DNA of 64,000 nucleotides from Streptomyces sp. NBC_01262 (GCF_036226365.1 NZ_CP108462.1:6294501-6358500), one strand, 5' to 3'; numbered from the stretch's first letter, positions 7,492 to 17,851 are shown. Notes: generated by a model from the sequence alone, not told the origin. A program made the numbers and translations.

Positions 7492-9789
7492 GTGGCAGCG
7501 CAGACCGCTTCACCCGATGGGGTGGGGGTTGGCGTCCGGGACCGCGAGATCTCGGTCGAACAGACACATCTGGACCGGGTCTACGACCGGCTCGAAGAGA
7601 AGATCCACGAGGCTGAGTTCCTCGTCGGCGACGCACAGAAACGAGGCCAGGTCGGCACTCCAGGCGCACTCGCCGAGCGCGACGCGCAGGTGTTCCAGGC
7701 GGGGCTCCATCTCAACCGGCTCAACGCCGAGTTCGAGGACTTCCTCTTCGGGCGGATCGACCTGCTGCGCGGCAAGGACGGCAAGAAGGGCCCGGACGGG
7801 GCGTACATCTCCGTCGAGCCCGCCGAGGACGCCGTCGGCGACGACAACCGCGCCGTGATCGCCGAGACCCTGCACATCGGCCGCATCGGCGTCCTGGACG
7901 CCGACTACTCCCCGCTCGTCATCGACTGGCGGGCCCCGGCCGCCGCGCCCTTCTACCGCTCCACGCCGGTCGCCCCCGGCCGCGTCGTGCGCCGCCGCGT
8001 CATCCGTTCGCGCGGGCGCAAGGTGCTCGGCGTCGAGGACGACCTGCTGCGTCCCGAGCTGGTCACCGATCTGCCGGTGGTCGGGGACGGCGCGCTCATG
8101 GCCGCGCTCGGCCAGGCCCGCAGCCACACCATGCGCGACATCGTCGCCAGCATCCAGGCCGAGCAGGACGTCGTCATCCGCGCCCCCGCAGCCTCGGTCA
8201 CCGAGGTCACCGGCGGCCCGGGCACCGGCAAGACCGCCGTCGCCCTGCACCGCGCCGCGTACCTGCTCTACCAGGACCGCCGCCGCTACGCCGGCGGCAT
8301 CCTCGTCGTCAGCCCGACGCCGCTGCTCGTCGCCTATACGGAGGGTGTTCTGCCCTCCCTCGGCGAGGAGGGCCAGGTCGCGATCCGCGCCGTCGGCTCC
8401 CTCGTGGACGGCGCCGAGGCCGACACGTACGACGACCCGGCCGTCGCCCGCATCAAGGGCTCGCTGCGCATGCTGCGCGTCCTGCGCAACGTCGCCCGCG
8501 GCGTCCTGGACGGCCCCGCCGCCCCGACCCGCCTGCGCGTGGTGGCGTACGGGGCGCGCCTGGAGCTCGACGAGCAGGAGCTGTCGAACATCCGGCACAA
8601 CGTCCTCAGCGGCACCGCGCCGGTGAACCTGCTGCGCCCGCGCGCCCGACGGCTGCTCCTGGACGCCCTGTGGCGCAAGACCGGACGGCGGCTGCCGGAC
8701 GACCCGGAGCTGGCCGCCGAGGAGCGGCAGGGCTTCGACGAGGACGTCGCCACGGAGCAGGTCTTCCTGGACTTCCTGGCCTCGTGGTGGCCGATCCTCA
8801 CCCCGCGCGGGGTGCTCGCAGCCCTCGCCGACGAGCGGCAGCTCGGGCGGTGGGCGCGGCGGGTCCTGACGCCGCCGGAGGTGCGGCGGGTCGCGCGCTC
8901 GCTGCGCAGGCTGGATTCCGCGACCGGCATCGGGCCGCTGTCCGTGCACGACGTCGCGCTGCTGGACGAGCTGGAGGCGCTGCTCGGCCCGCCGCCCAAG
9001 GTCAAGACACGGGAAGCGGATCCCATGGACCAGCTCACCGGGCTGGAGGAGGTCACCACCTTCGCCGACCGCATGGCCGGCGGCCGCCGCTCCCGCCAGG
9101 AACGGCTGGACGCCGAGCGCACCGAGTACGCGCATGTCATCGTCGACGAGGCCCAGGACCTCACCCCCATGCAGTGGCGCATGGTCGGCCGCCGCGGCCG
9201 CACCGCCACCTGGACCATCGTCGGCGACCCCGCCCAGTCCTCCTGGACGGACCCCGACGAGGCCGCCCTCGCCCGCGACGAGGCGCTCGGCGCGCGCTCG
9301 CGCCGCCGCTTCACCCTCACCGTCAACTACCGCAACCCCGCCGAGATCGCCGACCTCGCCGCCAAGGTCCTCGCCCTCGCCATGCCCGGCATGGAGTCCC
9401 CGCGCGCGGTCCGCTCCACCGGTGTCGTCCCCCGCTTCGCCGTGTCCGGCGGCGACTTGGGCGCCGCCGTCCGCGCCGAGGCGGAAAGGCTGCTCGCCGA
9501 TGTCGACGGCACGGTCGGCGTCGTCGTCGCCATGGGCCGCCGCGCGGAGGCGCGGCGCTGGCTGGCCGGGCTCGGCGAGCGTGTCGTGGCCCTGGGGAGC
9601 CTTGAGGCCAAGGGCCTTGAGTACGACGCGACGATCGTGGTGTCCCCGGCCGAGATCGCCGACGAGTCGCCGGCCGGACTGCGCGTGCTCTACGTGGCGC
9701 TGACCAGGGCCACCCAGCGGCTGACCGTGCTGTCCGGTGAGCGCGACCGGGCCGACGGGGACGGTGTCCCGGACCTGTTGCGCGGCTGA
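7492..9789 (+). CDS. helD: HelD-family helicase-like RNA polymerase recycling factor
   Basis: This 765-residue SF1 (UvrD/PcrA-like) ATPase belongs to the HelD family, which binds RNA polymerase, helps it leave DNA and, in the HelR subgroup, protects it from rifamycins. The N-terminus is a coiled-coil (residues ~15-90, TYR/EEKIHEAEFLVGDAQKRG-like) of the type that enters the polymerase secondary channel. Walker A GGPGTGKTA is near residue 241, DEAQDL near 551, and the C-terminal motif YVALTRATQRL near 745. The GTG start at 7492 follows AAGGGGG. I looked for a rifamycin-associated element upstream and did not see one, so housekeeping HelD is more likely than inducible HelR. Confidence 0.88.
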   Translation: MAAQTASPDGVGVGVRDREISVEQTHLDRVYDRLEEKIHEAEFLVGDAQKRGQVGTPGALAERDAQVFQAGLHLNRLNAEFEDFLFGRIDLLRGKDGKKGPDGAYISVEPAEDAVGDDNRAVIAETLHIGRIGVLDADYSPLVIDWRAPAAAPFYRSTPVAPGRVVRRRVIRSRGRKVLGVEDDLLRPELVTDLPVVGDGALMAALGQARSHTMRDIVASIQAEQDVVIRAPAASVTEVTGGPGTGKTAVALHRAAYLLYQDRRRYAGGILVVSPTPLLVAYTEGVLPSLGEEGQVAIRAVGSLVDGAEADTYDDPAVARIKGSLRMLRVLRNVARGVLDGPAAPTRLRVVAYGARLELDEQELSNIRHNVLSGTAPVNLLRPRARRLLLDALWRKTGRRLPDDPELAAEERQGFDEDVATEQVFLDFLASWWPILTPRGVLAALADERQLGRWARRVLTPPEVRRVARSLRRLDSATGIGPLSVHDVALLDELEALLGPPPKVKTREADPMDQLTGLEEVTTFADRMAGGRRSRQERLDAERTEYAHVIVDEAQDLTPMQWRMVGRRGRTATWTIVGDPAQSSWTDPDEAALARDEALGARSRRRFTLTVNYRNPAEIADLAAKVLALAMPGMESPRAVRSTGVVPRFAVSGGDLGAAVRAEAERLLADVDGTVGVVVAMGRRAEARRWLAGLGERVVALGSLEAKGLEYDATIVVSPAEIADESPAGLRVLYVALTRATQRLTVLSGERDRADGDGVPDLLRG

Positions 9790-9820
9790 GCCACGGGGCC
9801 GGGACGGCCCTGGAAACGAC

Positions 9821-9854
9821 GGTGGGGCGCCCTTCGTGAAAAGGGCGCCCCACC
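9821..9854 (+). terminator. Terminator of helD
   Basis: A perfect 14-bp stem (GGTGGGGCGCCCTT with AAGGGCGCCCCACC) and 6-base loop lie 31 bases after the helD stop codon. Confidence 0.8.
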
Positions 9855-10153
9855 GGACGCTTACGACACCGACCCGCCATGCTCGCCTCGCGGCAAGTGG
9901 GCGCTCGAAGCGCCTAAGGTTGGGCCCGGGGGCTTGGATCGAGCCGGTGCCTCACCCAGGCTAACAAACGATCCCCGATTGTCATTCCGGACTCGGCAAC
10001 GACTTCCCCCCGGACCCGCCGGACCCGTTCCGGCCCGCGGTTCCGGCCCGCACGGGCGAACGTTAAGTACGTAAAGAAGCCCGGGTTACGCGTACTGAGC
10101 GGTAGGTGGGAGCATCGGGGGCGCGACACAAGCTACAGCGGAGGAAGACCGGC
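9855..10153. other. Intergenic region before malic enzyme
   Basis: About 300 bp without a convincing gene. It is relatively AT-richer near 9961-9985 and 10060-10085, where the malic enzyme promoter probably lies. GGAGGAAG at 10140-10147 is the ribosome binding site for the gene at 10154. The short frames on both strands show no family resemblance. Confidence 0.5.
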
Positions 10154-11575
<1,422 letters not shown>

Positions 11576-11725
11576 TTCGAAGCGTCATCGTGCTGAGTCT
11601 CACCCGCTTTTTGTGTGACTCACCCGGGCGCGGATTGGCTTTTCCCCCAGAAATGGGGGCAGGATGCGTTCCTGTGGCGGTGAGGGCCGCACCGCAAGAA
11701 GCGCGACAAGCGCCTTCAATGCGTC

Positions 11726-11748
11726 TTCCCGGCAGTGAACGCCGGGTT
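11726..11748 (+). promoter_or_regulatory. Terminator-like hairpin in the hupA leader
   Basis: CCCGGC-N7-GCCGGG followed by TTTT lies 20 bases upstream of the hupA start codon and just before its ribosome binding site AAGGAG. A second small hairpin, CCCCCA-GAAA-TGGGGG, is at 11644-11659. The first looks like an intrinsic terminator placed inside a leader, so attenuation or autoregulation of HU is possible. Confidence 0.45.
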
Positions 11749-11768
11749 TTCCATGCAAGGAGATTCAG

Positions 11769-12050
11769 ATGAACCGCAGTGAGCTGGTTGCTGCTCTGTC
11801 CGAGCGCGCAGAGGTGACCCGCAAGGACGCCGACGCTGTCCTCGGCGCTTTCGCCGAGATCGTCGGCGAGATCGTCTCCAAGGGCGACGAGAAGGTCACC
11901 ATCCCCGGCTTCCTGACCTTCGAGCGCACCCACCGTGCCGCTCGCACCGCCCGGAACCCGCAGACCGGTGACCCGATCCAGATCCCCGCGGGCTACAGCG
12001 TCAAGGTCTCCGCGGGCTCCAAGCTCAAGGAAGCCGCCAAGGGCAAGTAG
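11769..12050 (+). CDS. hupA: DNA-binding protein HU (short HupA type)
   Basis: This 93-residue HU nucleoid protein starts NRSELVAALSERAEVTRKDA and contains the beta-arm signature GFLTFERTHRAARTARNPQT plus the typical IPAGYSVKVSAGSKLKEAA end. It lacks the long Lys/Ala/Pro tail of the Streptomyces HupS protein, so it is the vegetative HupA type. It bends and compacts DNA as a homodimer in the cytoplasm. AAGGAG lies seven bases before the ATG. The gene stands alone with a strong shared terminator downstream and convergent murA. Confidence 0.97.
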   Translation: MNRSELVAALSERAEVTRKDADAVLGAFAEIVGEIVSKGDEKVTIPGFLTFERTHRAARTARNPQTGDPIQIPAGYSVKVSAGSKLKEAAKGK

Positions 12051-12065
12051 GCCTCGGCAGCACCT

Positions 12066-12105
12066 GCAAGGGCGGCCGTCCCGACACCGGGACGGCCGCC
12101 CTTGC
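12066..12105. terminator. Bidirectional terminator between hupA and murA
   Basis: A perfect 18-bp stem (12066-12083 with 12088-12105) and 4-base loop sits between the two convergent stop codons. Confidence 0.9.
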
Positions 12106-12128
12106 GCATGCGTGTTTACGGTTGTCCG

Positions 12129-13469
12129 CTACGCCTTCACGGGCTGCGGCAGTTCCACCTTCGCGCCCAGGTCGGCGAGCTTGCGCATGAAGTTCTCGTA
12201 GCCGCGGTTGATCAGGTCGATGCCGTGCACCCGAGAGGTGCCCTGCGCCGCCAGAGCGGCGATGAGGTACGAGAAGCCGCCGCGCAGGTCCGGGATGACC
12301 AGATCGGAGCCCTGGAGCCGGGTGGGGCCGCTCACGACCGCGGAGTGCAGGAAGTTGCGCTGCCCGAAGCGGCAGGGGGTGCCGCCGAGGCACTCGCGGT
12401 AGAGCTGGATGTGGGCGCCCATCTGGTTCAGGGCGCTGGTGAAGCCCAGCCGGGACTCGTAGACCGTCTCGTGGACGATGGACAGGCCCGAGGCCTGCGT
12501 GAGGGCCACGACCAGCGGCTGCTGCCAGTCGGTCTGGAAGCCGGGGTGGACGTCGGTCTCCAGGGCGATGGCGTTGAGCGGGCCGCCGGGGTGCCAGAAA
12601 CGGATGCCGTGGTCGTCGACCTCGAAGGCGCCGCCGACCTTGCGGAAGACGTTGAGGAAGGTCATCATCTCGCGCTGGCTCGCGCCGCGCACATAGACGT
12701 TGCCCTCGGTGGCCAGCGCCGCGCAGGCCCAGGAAGCCGCCTCCAGGCGGTCCGGGAGGGCACGGTGGTTGTAGCCGCCGAGCTTCTCGACGCCCGTGAT
12801 GAGGATCGTCCGGTCCAGGCCCATCGTGATGATGGCGCCCATCTTCTGCAGGACGCAGATCAGGTCCTCGATCTCGGGCTCGACGGCCGCGTTGCGCAGC
12901 TCGGTCACGCCCTCGGCCAGGACGGCCGTCAGCAGCACCTGCTCGGTCGCGCCGACCGACGGGTACGGCAGCTCGATCTTGCAGCCGCGCAGCCGCTGCG
13001 GGGCCTCCAGGTACTGGCCCTCGGGCCGCTTCTCGATGACGGCGCCGAACTTGCGCAGCACGTCGAAGTGGAAGTCGATCGGCCGGCCGCCGATGTCGCA
13101 GCCGCCCAGCCCCGGGATGAAGGCGTGGCCCAGCCGGTGCAGCAGCGGGCCGCAGAACAGGATCGGGATCCGCGAGGACCCGGCGTGCGCGTCGATGTCC
13201 GCGACGTTCGCGCTCTCCACCTTGGACGGGTCGAGCACCAGCTCGCCCGACTCCTCACCCGCCTGCACGGTGACGCCGTGCAGCTGGAGCAGCCCGCGCA
13301 CGACGCGTACGTCTCTGATGTCGGGGACATTGCGCAGGCGGCTCGGCTCACTGCCGAGAAGGGCGGCCACCATGGCCTTGGGTACGAGGTTCTTCGCACC
13401 GCGGACACGGATCTCGCCCTCGAGCGGGGTACCGCCGTGGACAAGCAGCACATCGGACACGTCGGTCAT
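12129..13469 (-). CDS. murA: UDP-N-acetylglucosamine 1-carboxyvinyltransferase
   Basis: This 446-residue MurA carries out the first committed step of peptidoglycan synthesis, adding enolpyruvate from PEP to UDP-GlcNAc in the cytoplasm. The EPSP-synthase fold is clear: RVRGAKNLVPKAMVAALL near the start, SVGATEQVLLTAVLAEG in the middle, and VVALTQASGLSIVHETVYES and DLRGGFSYLIAALAAQG at the end. The flexible active-site loop reads PGLGGCDIGGRP with Cys at residue 124. This is the residue alkylated by fosfomycin and replaced by Asp in mycobacteria, so this copy is predicted to be fosfomycin-sensitive. The K/N motif is GAKNLVPK rather than the usual GAKNAALP, a moderate departure. ATG 13469; convergent with hupA. 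Confidence 0.95.
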   Translation of the reverse strand: MTDVSDVLLVHGGTPLEGEIRVRGAKNLVPKAMVAALLGSEPSRLRNVPDIRDVRVVRGLLQLHGVTVQAGEESGELVLDPSKVESANVADIDAHAGSSRIPILFCGPLLHRLGHAFIPGLGGCDIGGRPIDFHFDVLRKFGAVIEKRPEGQYLEAPQRLRGCKIELPYPSVGATEQVLLTAVLAEGVTELRNAAVEPEIEDLICVLQKMGAIITMGLDRTILITGVEKLGGYNHRALPDRLEAASWACAALATEGNVYVRGASQREMMTFLNVFRKVGGAFEVDDHGIRFWHPGGPLNAIALETDVHPGFQTDWQQPLVVALTQASGLSIVHETVYESRLGFTSALNQMGAHIQLYRECLGGTPCRFGQRNFLHSAVVSGPTRLQGSDLVIPDLRGGFSYLIAALAAQGTSRVHGIDLINRGYENFMRKLADLGAKVELPQPVKA

Positions 13470-13683
13470 AGCTCTCGCGTTCCTGGAGACGGGCAGAAAA
13501 ATAACGGGTTCCCCGCAGACCCCAAGACGTAAGGGTAATGGGCGCGGGAGTGGCTGAGCGGGGGCTGTGAGGCACCACTCGTGTCATGGATTCGCTACAG
13601 AACCGTATGCGCACGCGTGGCGGCGCAGCGTGGCCGCTCCATTGAGCCTCCCTAAACCCGCCGGATGCGGGATCATGTTGACC

Positions 13684-14262
13684 ATGACCGAGGTGACCTC
13701 GCTCACCGGGCGGCTCCTCGTGGCGACGCCCGCGCTGGTGGACCCGAATTTCGACCGGGCAGTGGTGCTCCTCCTCGACCACGACGAGGAGGGGACGCTC
13801 GGTGTTGTCCTCAACAGGCCTACCCCGGTCGGTGTCGGTGATGTGCTGGAACCCTGGGCGATGCTCGCGGGCGCCCCGCAGGTGGTCTTCCAGGGCGGCC
13901 CGGTCTCCCTGGACTCCGCGCTCGGCCTGGCCGTCGTCCCCGGTGAGAGCCGGGACGGCGACGGCGACGCGCCGCTGGGCTGGCGCCGCGTCCACGGCGC
14001 GATCGGCCTGGTCGACCTGGAGGCCCCGCCCGAACTCCTCGCCCCGGAGCTGGGCTCCCTGCGGATCTTCGCCGGTTACGCGGGCTGGGGCCCCGGCCAG
14101 CTGGAGGACGAGCTCATGGAGGGCGCCTGGTACGTCGTGGAGTCCGAGCCCGGCGATGTCTCGGCCCCGGACCCGGAGCAGTTGTGGCGCTCCGTGTTGC
14201 GCCGGCAACGCAGCGAACTGGCGATGGTGGCCACGTATCCCGACGATCCTTCTCTCAATTAG
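13684..14262 (+). CDS. YqgE/AlgH family protein (DUF179)
   Basis: This 192-residue protein of the YqgE/AlgH family begins TSLTGRLLVATPALVDPNFD, followed by RAVVLLLDHDEEGTLGVVLN and the family hallmarks FQGGPV and FAGYAGWGPGQLEDEL. The biochemical role of the family is unsettled. ATG 13684 is preferred over ATG 13675 because GGGAT then sits at a workable distance. The gene is divergent from murA across about 214 bp. Its TAG stop is shared with a probable -10 box for the next gene. Confidence 0.9.
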   Translation: MTEVTSLTGRLLVATPALVDPNFDRAVVLLLDHDEEGTLGVVLNRPTPVGVGDVLEPWAMLAGAPQVVFQGGPVSLDSALGLAVVPGESRDGDGDAPLGWRRVHGAIGLVDLEAPPELLAPELGSLRIFAGYAGWGPGQLEDELMEGAWYVVESEPGDVSAPDPEQLWRSVLRRQRSELAMVATYPDDPSLN

Positions 14263-14273
14263 GCTTGGCCGTT

Positions 14274-14564
14274 ATGAGCACTCTTGAGCCCGAGCGCGGG
14301 GCGGGCACCGGCACCCTCGTCGAGCCGACCCCCGTGGTGTCGAACGGCGATGGCGACCACGAGCGCTTCGCGCACTATGTCCAGAAGGACAAGATCATGG
14401 AGAGCGCGGTCTCCGGGTCCCCGGTCGTCGCGCTCTGCGGCAAGGTCTGGGTACCGGGCCGCGATCCGAAGAAGTACCCGGTCTGTCCCATGTGCAAGGA
14501 GATCTTCGAGTCGATGCCGGCCGGTGGCGGCGGCGGAGACAAGGACAAGAGCGGCAAGAAGTAG
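14274..14564 (+). CDS. DUF3039 family protein
   Basis: This 96-residue actinobacterial protein has the DUF3039 core HERFAHYVQKDKIMESAVSG, then PVVALCGKVWVPGRDPKKYP and VCPMCKEIFESMP. The three cysteines (LCG and CPMC) suggest a bound metal. There is a disordered N-terminus and a Gly/Lys tail. No ribosome binding site is present, and TAGGCT (14260-14265) ends eight bases before the ATG, so the mRNA is probably leaderless with its -10 overlapping the yqgE stop codon. Function unknown. Confidence 0.85.
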   Translation: MSTLEPERGAGTGTLVEPTPVVSNGDGDHERFAHYVQKDKIMESAVSGSPVVALCGKVWVPGRDPKKYPVCPMCKEIFESMPAGGGGGDKDKSGKK

Positions 14565-14570
14565 CCCTTC

Positions 14571-15662
14571 TTGTCCGACAGTTACGAATATCTGGTCCGG
14601 GCGAAGGCCCTCGCGGACGATCGGCGTGCCGCCGAGGCCCGCGAGGCCGTCGACTGGGCGCTGGCGCATGCCGAGGGTGACGACGTGGACGTCCTCGTCC
14701 TGGCCGGCGTCATCCTGCTGATACTCGGCGACGCGCACGCCGCGCTGTCGGTGGCCCTGCGCGCCGCGCAGGCCGAGCCGGACGGCTGGGAGCCGCAGGT
14801 CCTCATCGCGGACGCGAGCCGCTTCCTGGAGCGCATCCCGGACGCGGTCGCGGCCGGCCGGCGGGCGGTCGCGCTGGCGCCCGACGAGCCGGAGGCGCAG
14901 ATCGCGCTCTGGCGCGCCCTCGCCGAGTTCCGGACGATCAGGGGCGTCCCCAAGCAGATCCGGGCCGAGCTGGCCGCCACGGCCCGCCGGGCGGAGGAAC
15001 TCGGGGTCGACCCGGACCAGTTCACCAAGCCGAGCCTGTGGCTCAAGCTGATTCCGTTCGCCGTGGCCTTCGGGCTGATCCGGCTCGCCTCCGGCTGGGC
15101 CCTGGCCGCCGTCCTCGTCATCGGGGCGCTGCTCGGCGCCGCCCTGTGGCTGCTTCAGGCCCACCGCTCCGGCGCGACGGCCTCCGGACGCGTCCAGTCC
15201 ATGCGGGCGCTGTCCCGCACGGAGATCGCCCACGACCCCGCCAAGTCCCGTACCGCGGTCATCAACATCACCGCCTGCCTCCCCCTGCTTCCCTTCGTCG
15301 CCACCGCGTTCCCCTGCGCCGCGGCCTCCGACGGCGACCCCTGGTCGACCTGGTCCGTCACCTTCGCCGTCGGCGGCGCCGTGGTGGTTCTGCTGCTGGC
15401 CGCCCGCGCCGTCCGGTGGTGGTACGGCGAGGAGTTCCTGCGCCGCGAGCTTGTGCCGAGCCGCCCCGCCGCCCTCCATCTCGGCGCCGTCGCACTGCTC
15501 CTCGGCGGCACGCTGGCGCTCTCGCTCGCCGGAACGACCTCCACGGACTGGTGGTTGGCCCTGGTCATCGGGCACTTCCTGTGGCTCTTCACCGGGTTGG
15601 GCCTCTCCGTCGGGCTGCTCGCGCGCGACCAGCGGCGGCGCGGGGCGCTGCCGCGAGGCTGA
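14571..15662 (+). CDS. TPR-repeat membrane protein
   Basis: This 363-residue protein starts at TTG 14571, six bases after the DUF3039 stop, so it is probably co-transcribed. Residues ~1-135 are TPR-like helical repeats (YEYLVRAKALADDRRAAEAR, EAVDWALAHAEGDDVDVLVL, AGRRAVALAPDEPEAQIALW). The rest has six or so hydrophobic segments, beginning with KLIPFAVAFGLIRLASG and ending near FLWLFTGLGLSVGLLARDQ. There are no catalytic motifs. The TPR part would face the cytoplasm, where it could dock partners; the function is not known to me. The TTG start lacks a strong ribosome binding site, so translational coupling is likely. Confidence 0.75.
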   Translation: MSDSYEYLVRAKALADDRRAAEAREAVDWALAHAEGDDVDVLVLAGVILLILGDAHAALSVALRAAQAEPDGWEPQVLIADASRFLERIPDAVAAGRRAVALAPDEPEAQIALWRALAEFRTIRGVPKQIRAELAATARRAEELGVDPDQFTKPSLWLKLIPFAVAFGLIRLASGWALAAVLVIGALLGAALWLLQAHRSGATASGRVQSMRALSRTEIAHDPAKSRTAVINITACLPLLPFVATAFPCAAASDGDPWSTWSVTFAVGGAVVVLLLAARAVRWWYGEEFLRRELVPSRPAALHLGAVALLLGGTLALSLAGTTSTDWWLALVIGHFLWLFTGLGLSVGLLARDQRRRGALPRG

Positions 15663-15997
15663 CGGATCGGCTGTTCGGTCGGACGCCCGATCGAGGGACC
15701 GCCCCCGATCGTGTGAGGTGCGGCCGGAGCTCTGCCCAAAGCCCTGGACAAGGGAGATGCTGGCAGGGCGGGTTGGCCGCAAATGTCACAACAGGTGTGA
15801 AGAGGGTGAAATCGCATACCAGGGAAGGAATGGCGGCAACGGTCGGAAACGGATGCGGACCACTGGGTAAAGCGGTCTCTCCATTTGCGACCCTCGCGCT
15901 GATCGGCGCCGAAGATGTGCCAGAGTTGCCACGTCCGGGCGGTCAGCACGTACCGTACGGCTACCGCACCGCGGACAGCCGGGGAAGGGGCAGCTGC
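15663..15997. other. Intergenic region before the molybdenum hydroxylase operon
   Basis: No convincing gene in 335 bp. CCCGATCG is repeated at ~15687 and ~15702, a stretch near 15783-15830 is AT-richer than average, and GGGGAAGGGG at 15981-15990 is the ribosome binding site of the next gene. The operon promoter must lie here, but I could not assign -35/-10 boxes. Confidence 0.45.
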
Positions 15998-16915
15998 GTG
16001 AGCACGTACGCACGGCAGACAGCGCAGGGCGCGCAAGGCGCGCAGACGCGCAATGTCGCGCTGCCGTCCTCGCTCGACGAGGCCGTGGCGGCACTGGCCG
16101 CCTCGCCCTCCGCCGTGCCCGTCGCCGGGGGCACCGACCTCATGGCGGACGTGAACTCCGGACTGCTGCGCCCCGGCGGGCTCGTCGGCCTCGGCCGGAT
16201 CAACGAGATCCGCGGCTGGCAGTACGCCGACGGGGCAGCCCTGCTCGGCGCCGGCCTCACCCACGCCCGGATGGGCCGCCCCGACTTCGCCGCGCTGATC
16301 CCCGCCCTGGCCGCCGCCGCCCGCGCCGCCGGACCGCCGCAGATCCGCAACGCGGGCACGCTCGGCGGCAACATCGTCACGTGCGCGCCCACCGGGGACT
16401 CCCTGCCGGTGCTGGCCGCGCTGGAGGCGAGCGTGCTGCTGGCCGGCCCGGAGGGCAACCGGGAGCTGCCGGTCAGCCACCTGCTCACCGGTATGGACCC
16501 GCTGCGCCAGGGCGAGCTGCTGGCGTACGTACGGGTGCCGCTGCTGCATGCCCCGCAGACCTTCCTCAAGGCCACCGCGCGCACCGGCCCTGGCCGGGCC
16601 ACGGCCTCGGTCGCCCTGGTGCTGGACCCGGCGCGCAGGGGCGTACGCTGCGCGGTGGGCGCGGTCGCGCAGGTGCCGCTGCGGCCCCTGGAGGCCGAGC
16701 GGTGGGTCGCCTCGCTGATCGACTGGGACGGCCAGCGCAGCCTCGCCCCGGAGGCCTGCACGGCCTTCGGCGAGTACGTCGCCGTGGCCTGCATCCCCGA
16801 CCCGCTCCCGGCCGCGGACGGCACCCCGGCACCGGAACTGCCCCCCGCCGCGATCCAGCTGCGGCGTACGGTGGCGGCACTGGCCCGCCGCGCCTTGGGG
16901 AGGGCACTGGCATGA
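15998..16915 (+). CDS. Molybdenum hydroxylase FAD-binding subunit (xanthine dehydrogenase/CoxM-like)
   Basis: This 305-residue FAD subunit passes electrons from the iron-sulfur subunit to the acceptor in xanthine dehydrogenase-type enzymes. FAD-binding motifs are VAGGTDLMADVNSGLLRPGG (residues ~42-61) and PPQIRNAGTLGGNIVTCAPT (residues ~111-130), followed by the C-terminal flavoprotein domain (KATARTGPGRATASVALVLD). The start is GTG 15998 with GGGGAAGGGG upstream. It is the first gene of a three-gene operon; its stop overlaps the next start as GCATGA. The substrate is unknown. Confidence 0.88.
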   Translation: MSTYARQTAQGAQGAQTRNVALPSSLDEAVAALAASPSAVPVAGGTDLMADVNSGLLRPGGLVGLGRINEIRGWQYADGAALLGAGLTHARMGRPDFAALIPALAAAARAAGPPQIRNAGTLGGNIVTCAPTGDSLPVLAALEASVLLAGPEGNRELPVSHLLTGMDPLRQGELLAYVRVPLLHAPQTFLKATARTGPGRATASVALVLDPARRGVRCAVGAVAQVPLRPLEAERWVASLIDWDGQRSLAPEACTAFGEYVAVACIPDPLPAADGTPAPELPPAAIQLRRTVAALARRALGRALA

Positions 16916-17817
16916 GCGACCCTGGTACGAGCGACGAGGACGCCCGGATGACCGAAGGAGTGTGGCAGCCACTGCCGCACGGCGCCGAGTACGACGCCGA
17001 CCAGACCATGCACGTCTCCTTCGCCGCCCACCTCCAGCTCGACGAGCCCGCCGCCGACGCCCCCGCGGCGACCTGGACCATCCCCACGGTCGAGGATTCC
17101 GACCCGGCCGCCGAGGACTCCGGCGAGTACTCGGCGGGCATGGTGCCGGCCGCGCGCAACGGCGGCGAGTGGGCGCTGCCCTTCGCCGCCGACGACAACC
17201 CCGAGGAAACCGGCGAATACCCCTTCCCCGAGCCCGAGCCGGTGGCCGAGGAGGTCCACAGCGACCACCCGCTGGCCTCCTACGTGCTCCGCGTCAACGG
17301 CGCCGACCGGCCCGTCACCGACGCCTGGCTCGGCGAGTCCCTGCTCTACGTGCTCCGCGAACGCCTCGGCCTCGCCGGCGCCAAGGACGGCTGCGAACAG
17401 GGCGAATGCGGGGCCTGCTCCGTCCAGGTCGACGGCCGCCTGGTCGCCTCCTGCCTCGTCCCCGCCGCGACCGCCGCCGGCTCCGAGGTCCGCACCGTCG
17501 AGGGCCTCGGCGAGAACGGCGGCCCCTCCGACGTCCAGCGCGCCCTCGTCGAATGCGGCGCCGTCCAGTGCGGCTTCTGCGTACCCGGCCTCGCCATGAC
17601 CGTCCACGACCTCCTTGAGGGCAACCACAACCCCACCGACCTGGAGACCCGCCAGGCCATCTGCGGCAACCTCTGCCGCTGCTCCGGCTACCGCGGCGTC
17701 CTCGACGCCGTCCGCGAGGTGGTCGCCGAGCGCGACGCCGCCGCGGCCGACGCCGACGACGCGGCCGACCCCGCCGCCCGCATCCCCCACCAGGCCGGCC
17801 CGGGGAGCGAGCAGTGA
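16912..17817 (+). CDS. Molybdenum hydroxylase [2Fe-2S] subunit with long acidic N-terminal extension
   Basis: This 301-residue iron-sulfur subunit carries two [2Fe-2S] clusters. The plant-ferredoxin-type domain starts near residue 122 (SYVLRVNGADRPVTDAW) with CEQGECGAC around 161-169. The second cluster domain has CGFC near 221 and CGNLCRCSGYRG near 251. The family is usually ~150-180 residues; here ~120 extra N-terminal residues are acidic and probably disordered, with repeated short EYSAG / ETGEYPF-like bits. It overlaps the FAD subunit by four bases and is followed by the large subunit 34 bp later. The extension has no homology that I recognise and may dock a redox partner. Confidence 0.88.
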   Translation: MSDPGTSDEDARMTEGVWQPLPHGAEYDADQTMHVSFAAHLQLDEPAADAPAATWTIPTVEDSDPAAEDSGEYSAGMVPAARNGGEWALPFAADDNPEETGEYPFPEPEPVAEEVHSDHPLASYVLRVNGADRPVTDAWLGESLLYVLRERLGLAGAKDGCEQGECGACSVQVDGRLVASCLVPAATAAGSEVRTVEGLGENGGPSDVQRALVECGAVQCGFCVPGLAMTVHDLLEGNHNPTDLETRQAICGNLCRCSGYRGVLDAVREVVAERDAAAADADDAADPAARIPHQAGPGSEQ

Positions 17818-17851
17818 CGACCGTCGGCCGGCGCACCGAGAGGGAATCCGC

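Noticed and set aside
12129-13469. Fosfomycin-resistant MurA
   Set aside because: Cys124 is present in the PGLGGCDIGGRP loop; the mycobacterial Asp change is absent.
12102-13532. Long plus-strand frame over murA
   Set aside because: murA is unmistakable on the other strand; the plus frame has no recognisable motif.
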